From Chara braunii (taxonomy: Eukaryota > Streptophyta > Charophyceae > Charales > Characeae), in contig BFEA01000663.1 of NCBI GenBank assembly GCA_003427395.1, positions 412,147 through 444,884 on the forward strand: DNA of 32,738 nt, given 5' to 3'. Under the pieces are notes generated by a model. That model saw nothing but the letters and a program-made list of their open reading frames with translations, was not told the origin of the DNA and ran no database searches. This document shows positions 19,291 to 29,452 of the stretch, in pieces. Numbering within the stretch: position 1 is the stretch's first letter; every line of letters starts with the position of its first letter. The translations under genes were made by a program, and so were the position numbers.

Positions 19291-20793
19291 TGCTTAGATT
19301 GTAACCAAAAATGAATTTGTTAGAAAGAGAACACAATATAAGGTCATATTTTAACGAATAACATGTTATGTATCCATGGAGGGTACACGAATGTTGCGAG
19401 AGTTATATATTAGCAGATTTAGATTGGGAACCTGACATAGTTTACAACTAAAGTGGTCATCCATCTGGACTAGAGAGAAAGGTAGAGAAAAAAAAGAAGA
19501 AAATGCAAATGAGGAAGCAAAAAAGAGAGAAAGAAATATTTCCTTCAGAATTAAGCATTGACAACCCAAAGATTCAGAAGAAGTGGTCTTCCAGTGATTA
19601 GTTAAAATGTCCTGAACTGATTTCGGGCGATGAAAAACAGTGTAAATCCTGTAAGAAAAAAATGTTGTTACTTTTTGATCCGGGATCAGTTTGTTCAATC
19701 GCCCCTGACAAAGTTCCCGAATTTTAGTCCTTGACAAAAAGAAGTCATACTTAGATTTGATAACGATTCTTGATTGCAATCCCGGTCCCACGTTCTTAGT
19801 CAACACCCCAGTCAAAACTCCTCTCAAAATAGCTCGTTGTCAGATATATTCAAATGTCCCAACAACATTGTACAAATCCAACAAGTCCCCACTAGCCTTC
19901 TAAGAGAGTTGCTTCCTACTACTAGGACAACTTAACATCGTGATTAACACTCCTCTGTTTCGATTGTCCTTATCCCTACGAGGTTGGAGGTGACTAATGT
20001 CAACAGACTCCCTTTGTTATAACTGAAGTCGAGATTGTCCTAAGAATAATTTATAGGACCCGATAGTAGTAGTAGTTTTCCCTAATAACCTTTTAACCCA
20101 TGTCCATCCATCCATCTACTGATTTCTTGAAGTGGTGGTCAGTATACCTTTCGTTTGTCCACTTGCATAAGCTTTGTTCAAAATTCTGATGATAGAAATG
20201 TCTTCAATCATGGTAGAAAAAAAGAAAAAATGACCAATAAAACAAAAATATACATTTCTTGAAATCCCTTTGCCTTTCAAAAATTCCCGTCTACCTGGCC
20301 TCTTCCGCTTGTTCTTCCTGACTTTTCTTTTTGTGTTGAGCGCAAGAGTCCATTTAGTTATTTAATCGTGTTCCACCAATTCCAATACCTCGATAGAAGC
20401 AAATACTAGAGGTAGAGCTATGTATGCATCCCAACCCTTCTTACAGAACCATGGTTTTAGTTTGTGATTAAATCCGTCATCTCGATCCACTCTGTAAACA
20501 TACTCATAGACTCATACCATCGATCATATAATCCCCTTTGCGTCTTCCCAATGGACATGGCTCGATACCACGGAGAAGGTAAATATATGTACAACGATTT
20601 ATATTTGTCCAATCCTCATGTGTCTCCAACCAAGATACCCAATAATCCCGTAATTTATTCAGCCAAAAAAAAATACCACAAAATATCAAATACAATAATA
20701 ATAGCCTTAGTACCTTCTCACATGTATTTCATAACTTCCTGTTCTCCTTCCTCAACCGTTTCCGCATCGCAAGACACCTTATCAGAGATGTGA
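19291..20793. other. AT-rich DNA, one weak open frame only
   Basis: A minus-strand frame at 19366-19827 is open for 153 codons. It reads a basic, hydrophilic segment and then a Phe/Ser-rich end that reflects A/G-rich DNA. It matches nothing I recognise and may be chance. Another frame at 20464-20793 (plus) has no motif. No repeats or RNA genes were seen. Confidence 0.5.
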
Positions 20794-22460
20794 TCACCCA
20801 ATATTTGTAAGATATGGTCGTAGNTAGGACGTAGTCTCATTGATNGTCTNAGTTGGTGATGAGGAGCTTCTTCGGACTCCAAACGCAACAAACGCCTTTT
20901 GATCTGCAAGTTTCGTTGCATTCACTGTCTTGTTAACATAAGCTATGCCATCCTTCTTGCATAGCTCTTGAAGCTCCGGCTTAGATAACCTCACCAAAAT
21001 TTTCTTCATGTTCTCAATGTACCGTTCCCTCGCTTTCGGACCATTGGCTGCAACAATAGTCTTTCTTCTCGGAATCACATGATCGAACCCCAAGCCTTCC
21101 GTTCCTCCTCGGTTTGGTGGTTCTGACCAATGCGTTCCTCCTTACGCGCCTGCAACCGATGCAAAGCACTAAGATAATGGAACCGTCCTTGATTGGAGTG
21201 CACGGCTCCGAATACTTCGCCCACTTATGGCTCGATGTGCCGTGAAGGATGGTCCTGTCTTAGTTGGAGGGACGGTAGTAGGCTCCTCAGGGGTGGCGAT
21301 AGGTGGAGGAGAAGATCGTCGAGGTGGGCTAGGTGTAGATGATGGAGGGGAAGGAGGAGGGGGGAGAGGGAGGAGGAGGAGGAGGAGAGGGAAGGGGGGG
21401 GGAACATGGGATCGAAGAGATAGGAGAGGTCGAGTGGAAGTCGATGGTTGGGAGGTTGGACAAGTGGGGGGTGTCGGAGGCGGATGTCATGGAACAACAC
21501 CTTCCGCTGTCGGGTTCCTATCCCGCCTCACCATCTGTCTTAGATCGTTAAGTTCCTGGCAGATCCTTGGAAGTGTATTCTCAGTTTTTTCTTGACTACG
21601 CCGCATCGCGTTTTCCTCCTTCTTTTGATTACACTTCAAATAGTTAATCTCCATCACCATGAGTCCCGCTTGCAGGTCATTCGTTGGTTCGTCAACTTTT
21701 TGTATTCCTTTCTGCTGCTCGACAAGTGAACTCTGCGTCACCTTATCGTTGGATATCTTACATCCTTCCTCAACCCTGATAGGTCTCTCCATCTTGCTTT
21801 GATGGCCTGCTCCAATTCTCTCTTATTCTGCCCATATTTTTTTATTGTCCTCACTAATCTTCGTTAACAACATTATCTCCATACTCAAGCTTTGATCCTT
21901 ATTGCAAATAGGCGAATCAATTNTCTCCATCATCCTCGCGTCCTTCTCGATTGCATTTTTTCCCTTCTCTAACTTCTTCTTGTTCTCGTCCTCTTGTTGC
22001 TGCGTTTCCTGTTCCTCCTTCGCCTTCTGCTCTGCTTCCTACTTTCTTNTTTCCTTCTCTTCCCATTTCTCGCTGACGAGCTCTTATAGTAGCGCCGCCA
22101 CCTCAAGATCCCTCTGCACCACCACCTCCCGAGCTTGATTACCCCTCCAGTACTTGCGATTACCGCCAGTGGTAAGATTACGATTGTTCGTGGTAGCAGA
22201 AGTATCGGAGTACGAAGGTAGAGGAGGCGTGGAAGAAAGAGGCCTAGCCACATTAGGTGTTGGGAGAAGGGAAGGGCGGGTGGAAGTGNAANAGGAGGGA
22301 AGTGCCTGATTGGCGTGCACTTGTGCCANGACCGGACAATCGAGTACCCAATGGCTAAGATCGCCACACGCTAGAAACAATCTCGGCCCATTATCACTCC
22401 CCGCATATCTAGCCATTCGCAATAATTGACTCCACAAAATAAGAAAANAGAAGATATCTA
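20794..22460 (-). pseudogene. Zinc-knuckle, coiled-coil, SAP-like gene, decayed, multicopy
   Basis: From 22420 the minus strand reads MARYAGSDNGPR, then ACGDLSHWVLDC, a CCHC knuckle whose first Cys is replaced. A Ser/Pro-rich part follows, then a long charged coiled coil (KAKEEQETQQQEDENKKKLE) with stops at about 22084, 22055 and 21830 in an otherwise constant frame, ending near 21487. A proline- and leucine-rich stretch (21225-21500) follows. Last comes KKILVRLSKPELQELCKKDG with KTVNATKLADQKAF (near 21000-20890), which resembles a SAP-type helix-turn-helix. It may be a gag-only retroelement protein or a lineage-specific family. Ambiguous bases at 20824, 20845, 20850, 21923, 22049, 22290, 22292, 22329 and 22448 suggest a collapsed repeat. 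Confidence 0.55.
21330..21480. repeat. G/A-rich low-complexity block (GGA-type)
   Basis: Runs of GGAGGAGG and GGGGAGAGG on the plus strand give poly-Ser and Leu-rich translation on the minus strand. The block forms the linker of the knuckle/coiled-coil gene. Confidence 0.8.
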
Positions 22461-22785
22461 CAAATCCTATAACTTCAATCATCCGACAAGGTTAAGATAG
22501 CCAAATCCAACCCTCAGTCAGTTGTGCGACAAATAGATATTAGTCCTTTGCATACGCCCTTGAAACACCTCGTCCAACAGATAATTGCGATCNCCCACCA
22601 ATCGGAGTTGTGTAACATGCCGTACATCGTACGGGGCTCTAGTTATACGACTGTATGTACGGTCGTACGATCGTATGAACAGTCCCATACAAAGTGATGA
22701 AACCCGTCAAAAAAAAACGAAAAAATATATATATATATCGTCACAAACTGAACTGCCCGGTAAACCGTAGGCATATATGTATATA

Positions 22786-22840
22786 CTAGCTAAGCGCCCA
22801 TGGTGCGGGCGGTGCGGGCAATGCCCGCAAAAATAAGAAA
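22786..22840 (-). other. Candidate Helitron 3' terminus with hairpin
   Basis: On the minus strand GCGGGCATTGCCCGC is a perfect 6-bp stem with a 3-base loop. ACC follows, then GCCCGCACCATGGGC (4-bp stem), then GCTTAG and the terminal CTAG, with T outside. Plant Helitron 3' ends have a GC-rich hairpin about ten bases before CTRR. The second stem fits that distance. Confidence 0.65.
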
Positions 22841-23091
22841 TGTTGTAGGGAACCTAACACAAACCACTCACATAAACTGAAACAGACTTAAAAAAAAAAA
22901 AATTGAATCACAGGGTAATAAAGAATAGCCCAAAACTGGCTACGAAGTCTGAGTTTAACTAACGAAAAAGAAAAGTAACAAATTGAAAATTCAATTTAAA
23001 TCATAAAAAAAGAAGTAGGAGGAAGGCCGAGGAGAGACAGAGACAGACAAAGAGAGATAGAAAGAAAAGAAAAGATAGAGACATAACGAAA

Positions 23092-23112
23092 GAGAGATAG
23101 ATAGATAGATAA

Positions 23113-23198
<86 letters not shown>
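23092..23198. repeat. (GATA)n microsatellite passing into (GA)n
   Basis: About sixteen GATA units, with one GATAAATA interruption, run to about 23159. A pure GA run then follows to 23198. Long open frames through it only reflect the repeat. Confidence 0.97.
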
Positions 23199-23199
<1 letters not shown>

Positions 23200-23564
23200 A
23201 ACAAAAGAGCAAAGAATAAAGAAACACGAACACCAGTATACAAAGAGAAGAAGTTTAATATGAGGATTTATCGTTCCATTAAAGTTAGCAAGTGCCCGCA
23301 ATATGATCAAGACACAATTATTGCGTAATGGAATCCACGTTGACATAAAAAAAATGCAATAATATCAAATCAAAATTATTTTCCTCTCTCTCTTTCTCTC
23401 TCTCCCCGGCCCCCCATTTATTTCTATCTCTCTTCCTATCTCTTTTGTAAGGGCAATTACTTAATCAAAACCGAAACTGACCATAAAAAAATCTGCCATT
23501 AACGCAACGTCTGGACGACCGCCCGATCAACATCTCTCACTTCCTATTTCTCTTATAAGAGCAA

Positions 23565-25246
23565 TCAACTTCCTTCACTGGAACGATACTCTTGCAGCAC
23601 CTCACGAATAGAAACTTGTTGCAACATTTTTCGACGATACTCCTCAAAAGTTCTGAATCGACCCTGTCTTTGTCGATTGTAATCGAGACGAATTGCAGCA
23701 TCCACACATCTCCAAGTGTTCATGCTCGTATTCAATTCCGCTGTTACTTCCACAATATCTTGCACCCTGTAAGAACTGTCAAGATAGGACAGATGTGCAA
23801 GTGTCTTTTTGGGACCAATAAACTTAAGCGGGTCATACACGGCAATGTTAAAATTAGAAGAACTTGGTTGTTCCAAGGGTTTTGTATGGACATGAAGATG
23901 GTCTGTTGATGACGTAATAGCGGGCACAACACAACTGACAGGAGACGGAGTAGCTGTAGCGGCCGACAAAGCTGAAACAACAACAGAAGTAGTGACAATC
24001 GGCGTTGACATATTGGATGGTGAAGCATAATCCGCAAGACGTTGAAAATTTGGAGGAGATGCTGCTTGAAGGGGGAGTCTACGAACCGGAACGCAATGAG
24101 TAGTAGAAGAAGCAACCATGGGAGGAATCGTTTTGAGAAGCTACTGTATCCGTGCATATCTATGAAAGGGTTGGGGAAAGGGCCCTTCTGTCGGACAATG
24201 TGGCAATTCAAATGTCATCCTACGAATCTCCTCATTGGAGAGAGCAATATACTCATCGGTCAAAAGTGAATTCAACATGGAAGAAACCTCCAAATCCGAA
24301 ACATTCAAAGGGTTTGAAGGAAGAGCCTCAAGGGATTTTCGTTGCAACCGCATATTAGTGAGTTTGTTTCTTTTCCACTCGAGGAAGTTTTTCCATATTC
24401 GTCCATCTTTTACGACTGTGGCACTTTTGACAAACATTTCAAAAAGCAGTTCAGTCAAGACATTTTGTATGCCAACCTTCTTCGCATCCTCGAACCATTT
24501 CCAAAGGTAAGCACACGGATTTGGAGCATGAATTGCGGGTTCATGCTTATCGTCGGACACCACAATAACACCTGCACGATTTTGCGGTTGCGATGTGGCA
24601 CAAACATCTCTTTCGCGTCCACTGCGTTGAGATTGCGAACACGAATCACGAACACGTGCACGTCCAGCGAGCGGTGCACAAAATTCAAGAGATGCAAGTG
24701 CCTCGGCAGGGAGCTGATTTATCGCTCTTAAAATCTGAGTTCCCATTTCATGAGCAACCGGTTGCCGTTCCACCCGATTGTTATTGAGCGTAGGCTCGGA
24801 AACTCGGGGCGAATCCAAAACATTAGTTTTCGCACGACGCCTCCTTTTTCTCACCAATGTAGATTCAACCAAGTCTCCTTTCGAATCATCGGTAACGTTA
24901 TCATTCTCGAGATCGCAAATGTAAGGTTAATAGGCCTACCCGACTGACCTCTACGTGAACCATCCCCATCAACACGACAATTGTCAGCATCCCCTTCCAC
25001 AACCATTTTCTCAGCATCATCAAGGGTATTTTGTTGAGAACGTTCACGTTCAACCTCACGCAAAACAGGATGATCATCCCGAGCATATTCACTTCCAAGA
25101 TTCACCGACATCTCATCATTCCCACTTTTCTTCGACTTCTCCGAATGTTCGGCTCCAGTTTTAGACGTAATATTCGTATCATACTGAGTGGTATTGCTGG
25201 TTGTCATTGCTTTCCTCTTAGCACTAGTGTCGTACTTATGCGGCAT
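23565..25246 (-). pseudogene. Helitron second ORF, unknown function
   Basis: The gene starts 78 bases after the RepHel stop, on the same strand. The first part (25246 to about 24940) is hydrophilic and acidic. Near 24920 the coding shifts frame, which could be a small indel or a very short intron; ENDNVTDDSKGD continues the charged stretch. The next part has a basic cluster VRKRRRRAK, possibly a nuclear localisation signal. Then comes a folded-looking region with WKWFEDAKKVGIQNVLTELL and RIWKNFLEWKRNKLTNMRLQ, and LTDEYIALSNEEIRRMTF. A TAG at 24141-24143 is followed in frame by a Ser/Thr/Pro-rich linker and a charged end (IREVLQEYRSSEGS). It is not an RPA or OTU domain by eye. Confidence 0.55.
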
Positions 25247-25324
25247 TCGGGAGTCGCCTGCAAAGAAAGAATATGATCGAATTATTTGGAATGCTAAGGG
25301 TCGATGAAAAAGAAAAAGAAAGAC

Positions 25325-27571
25325 TCATCCCAAAAGTTCATGATATACAATATTCTTCGTAAAAAAATTCTTATCAGGCAACGCAACAGGGATGTTGTTG
25401 GGATGGCCAACACGCGACAAAGCAACATAAAGTTGGTCATGCGAAAAAACCGGTTTGCGTAGCTAAACCCCAGCACGTGATACCGTTTGTCCTTGCGACT
25501 TGTTAATCGTTACAGCAAAAGCAAGACGAACTGAAAATTGTCTCCTAAACCATTTGAACCCAGTAGTCTCACCATCGCTTGTCAGATCAATCTTGGGGAT
25601 TAGTGTTGTTTTATGCGTGTGCATTATTGTCACTTCCAACAAATCATCATTAACAATCTTTTTCAGAATCAGCCTTTTGCCATTGCAAAGTCCTTGCTTC
25701 GGTGACAAATTTCGCAAAAGCATCAGAGGTGCACCAATTTTTAAGCGCAGCTCGTGAGGTGGAAGACCAGATTCATCGAGAGAGTTTAAAAACTCCCGCT
25801 CAATGCCAAGCCCGGTATCATCTGAATCAGGATAATCAACACTGAAAAGTTCACGCACCTCCCCAGGGAAGTCGTCAAGAACACGATTGTTAATAGAACC
25901 GGCATCGTCATTAGTAGGGTATAGAATTAATCGAGGCAAGAAATACTCGCCATCGCCCACATGGTTGGACACATCATCAAACGTCCATGAAATCAATTCA
26001 TCAATTGGTTTATCCGTACAAATCTCACGTGGCAATCTGACCACAGCAGGTTCATTAGGAACAACGCGAGGATGGTCACCATTCCCAATACGCATCAAAA
26101 AGTGGTCATACATTCGTGTCATTTCGTCATCCCCTAAGCTTAAGATTCACATATTTTCAGTCAGTTGATGAATTTCAAAAAGTTTCTACAAAGGAGACAT
26201 TTTCATGGACGCATCAATCTGTTGGGCTCGCGATCCATGTTTCACAACGGGTAAAACCTGTGTAAAATCCCCAGCGAGAAGTAGAACTTTCCCACCAAAT
26301 GGCTCGTCATTGTTACAGAGATCCCGAATCGTAATGTCAAGAGCTTCTAAGTGAAACTTGTTACTCATCGGAGCCTCGTCCCAAACAATCAAGTCGGCAC
26401 GGCGGATAAGTTCCGCAAGATCACTTTGTTTTGCAATCAAGAAGGGACGCGTGTTACTAGGTTTCAAAGGTGCGCGAAATCGGGAGTGAAACGTGCGACC
26501 CCCCGTTAAAAGAGTCGCCGCTATGCCACTGGACGCGACAGCCAGTGCAATAGCAGAACGGGACCTGATACCCGCCAAAATAGTTTCAATGCAAAAAGTA
26601 TTTCCTGTTCTAGTCGGTGCATCGACAAAAGCACGCAACGGTTTTTTCTCTTGCACAGCCCGAACGACTCTTTCCACCAACACTCGTTGACGTGGACGAA
26701 GACGTCGAAAATTAGAATCATATTTGCGTTGCATTTGAATCGGATCATACGATAACTCGTCGTTTAGAATCGAGGATACAGTTCTGTTCTCGTAATGTCT
26801 GGTTATGTTCTCCGCAATTGTATCCTCGTCGGATGTTGGATAATAAAGGCAGAATTGACGGATGTTTTTTCCAGACTCCTGTAAAATACGGTCAAGATGG
26901 AATAACACCAAGGATTGCAAAATGGTCGGGGGAACAATTTCGTTGCCCGCACGATATTGAAAATCATCACACATCTTATCCCAATGTCGTTCAAAGAAAC
27001 GGACCGGATCGTTCACAGGACCAAACGCGATAACCATAACAAATATTTTATGAACTTATTCAGGCATGTAATGCGCCGCGGCTGTGTCGATGCATTGATC
27101 GTATGCATCGTCTGATTGCAAAAGGCCTAATCGAACAAACATGGATCTGAAAGAATCGTATTCGACTCCGTCCACCGTATGAATTTCGGCAAAAGAGCGC
27201 ACCCCACGAGAATGTTCATGATTTAACAACACGTGCAGAGAGAATCGTTCCCCTTCAGTGATCCTCACGTGATGCAACCGAGATATCTTCTCGAAGGGAC
27301 CACCGTGCAGATCACGCTTTCTTCGGTTCCACTTCTTATATTTGTTATCCCATACATGAGTATTAATGATTTCTGCGTAAAGAGGAAGCTCCTCTTTAGA
27401 AACACCTTCATTCAAAGAGTTGTGTTCCATCCATGCCGTCAATTTCGTTTTCGGGGGTTCATGCAAAACAACCTCATGCTCAGTGTCAGGTTCGAATTGC
27501 ATTTTTTGCATGTTTTCGAGATGCACGGACAATCTTTCCACCGCGGGCCATTGTTCTGCAACATCAAACTA
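25325..27571 (-). pseudogene. RepHel Pif1-like helicase region
   Basis: The helicase unwinds the displaced strand. RAFVDAPTRTGNTFCIE (near 26636-26590) is the Walker A loop, but the usual GKT is GNT. The lysine that binds ATP phosphate is therefore missing. LIVWDEAPM (near 26395) is Walker B, AGDFTQVLPVV is motif III, LAFAVTINKSQGQTV is motif V and HDQLYVALSRVGHPNN is motif VI. Stops at 27056, 26186, 26147 and 25463 break the frame. The protein ends FFTKNIVYHELLG at 25325. Confidence 0.9.
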
Positions 27572-29452
27572 AAATAGACGCCAGCATGCTTCGCATGCAC
27601 CCACAACACGCATATCTTGATACAATTTAACTTCATCGATGGGCGCATTATTATCCCGCTCGCAAATCATAGCACGATCGCACCTTTTGTACACGTACTA
27701 CACATACTTGCACGCCTTGATGTTAGCACAATATTCAACATTCAAGTGGCAATTAAACCTCATTAGCAAGTACGGGTTATACGGGACCACACTTCGATTG
27801 TCGTAAACGACACCATTTTGAACAATCGTAAAACCACCGTCACTTGGTTTCCTTCTCCTATACGAAGGGTACGTTTGTTCGTCTTTGAATGTCGTTGTGG
27901 AAATGAAGTCTTTCGGAAACCCTTTTGTGCATTCTTCATCATCCGTACACAAAGCATCGCGTTTCTCCGCACCACAAATATCATGTAACATGAACTTGGC
28001 TACCTTTTCTCTCAATTCCCTTTCCGGAGAAATCTTGGCACACACCACATTGTCAACAGCATCTGCATCCCGAATTTTATCATCCGGATGCAGGATAACC
28101 AATATATGTGCGTGTGGTAGACCCCTTTTCTGAAACTCCACCACATTCAACATTCCACTCACCCTACCAAAGATCCGTTTGTTCTTTATCTCATCAATCA
28201 TCTATGCAACATAACCTTTGAACACTCCCGCGATAAGATCCGGTCTGTCGTTAGGACATTGACCTGGCAACAGGGCTTGTTTGATCTCCGACCAGTTAGT
28301 GTTGCACGTCATAGTGATGAAAAGATCCGGTTTTCCGAATCGTCTCACAATTGCCATGCTGTCATGATATCTTTCACTCACATATCGGGGCCCCCCAGTG
28401 AAAGTTGACGGCAAAACCACTTTTGTCCCAATATCGTCACCACGTTGATTTTGTTGCACAACGTCTCGTAAATCTTGATAATACTCTGAGCGTAATTTTT
28501 TTTTATGGAATCTCACCCATTTTAAACGGAGGGATTCAACTTTAGCGTACGCCATGCAGCAAAACTCGTGGAAGAGACGTGCTGCATAAAGGAGGCATGG
28601 TCTTTCACCATCGCGCTCATGAAGGTGAAATGCATAGTACTCCTTTGCACTAAGTCCTGGCGGCCATCCAGCCTCCGAGGCACGTCGGACACACCAACTA
28701 TCAATTCCCTCCGGAAAAAGTAAAACAAACCTTAAGCAATCGTGCGCTCGAGAACATTCCGGAACCACAACTGTCTGCCGCTCACCCGGAAGAGGAGCAC
28801 GCAAACGAATCTCCAGCTCACGAGGAAGGAGTTCATTGGCCATCAGAACACACACCTCATGTAGACCCATAGGATGGTTATAACGCCTTGCATGTTCCTC
28901 CTCAGGCATGGCATCTGGATTTATGACCAACTTCCTCCCATTCAAGTCTTCCTGCGGAAGGTCAGCAACCGTCATAAAGTCCTTCACGTAATTGTTACAT
29001 TGTTGTAGCAATTCGTGAAACCTTCTCAATATTCGTTTCGCTCGATCAAGTTCGGCATCGGGTGTCCGTGCAGGTAAGTTAAGGAAATCCACTCTTTGAT
29101 CAATCGCATAGTCCAAACGTTGAGAATCGTGCAAGTATAGTTGCGCAAACTGAGGACGTTCTCTTTCCCCGACAGCCGATGCACCGATACGATGAAAGAT
29201 TGGACCTTGAGCCCGAAGTTGGCCCTGAAATCCTTGAATACCATCACTCGGCTGCTTCAACCGCGAGAATGCGAGGGATAAACTATTATTAATTATCCTT
29301 GCATTGTTTCGAAGGAATCGGCCGTCGAAACTTTGAGATGTCCAAAGGGAAAGAATCTCATGCTTCGGCGAGCCTTCGCAAGGCCATTCCCATAATGGAC
29401 AACGTTTTGTACCTTTTCGGCAACACATTTTCGTCCATTTTGTTTCATGATG
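27572..29452 (-). pseudogene. RepHel Rep (HUH) endonuclease region
   Basis: The endonuclease nicks the Helitron ends. DLFITMTCNTNW (near 28325) matches Rep motif 1. QKRGLPHAHILVIL holds the metal-binding HUH pair His-Ala-His at 28106-28114. The tyrosine motif is CANIKACKYV then a TAG (27698-27700) then YVYKRCD. Functional plant proteins read KYxYKY here, so this copy seems to have lost one Tyr-Lys step and gained a stop. A further TAG at 28202 lies between motifs 1 and 2. Confidence 0.85.

Noticed and set aside
22618-22680. Repeated GTACG/CGTAC words suggesting a CRISPR-like or palindromic array
   Set aside because: They are short, unequally spaced palindromes without a repeat-spacer pattern, in a eukaryotic context.
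23000-23346. Open frames of 80-116 codons rich in SLSLSL and IYLS
   Set aside because: They translate the (GATA)n and (GA)n microsatellites.
24900-24950. Mini-intron in the Helitron second ORF
   Set aside because: A donor-like AGAGGTCAGT exists, but the stretch is under about 50 bases. A frameshift is simpler.
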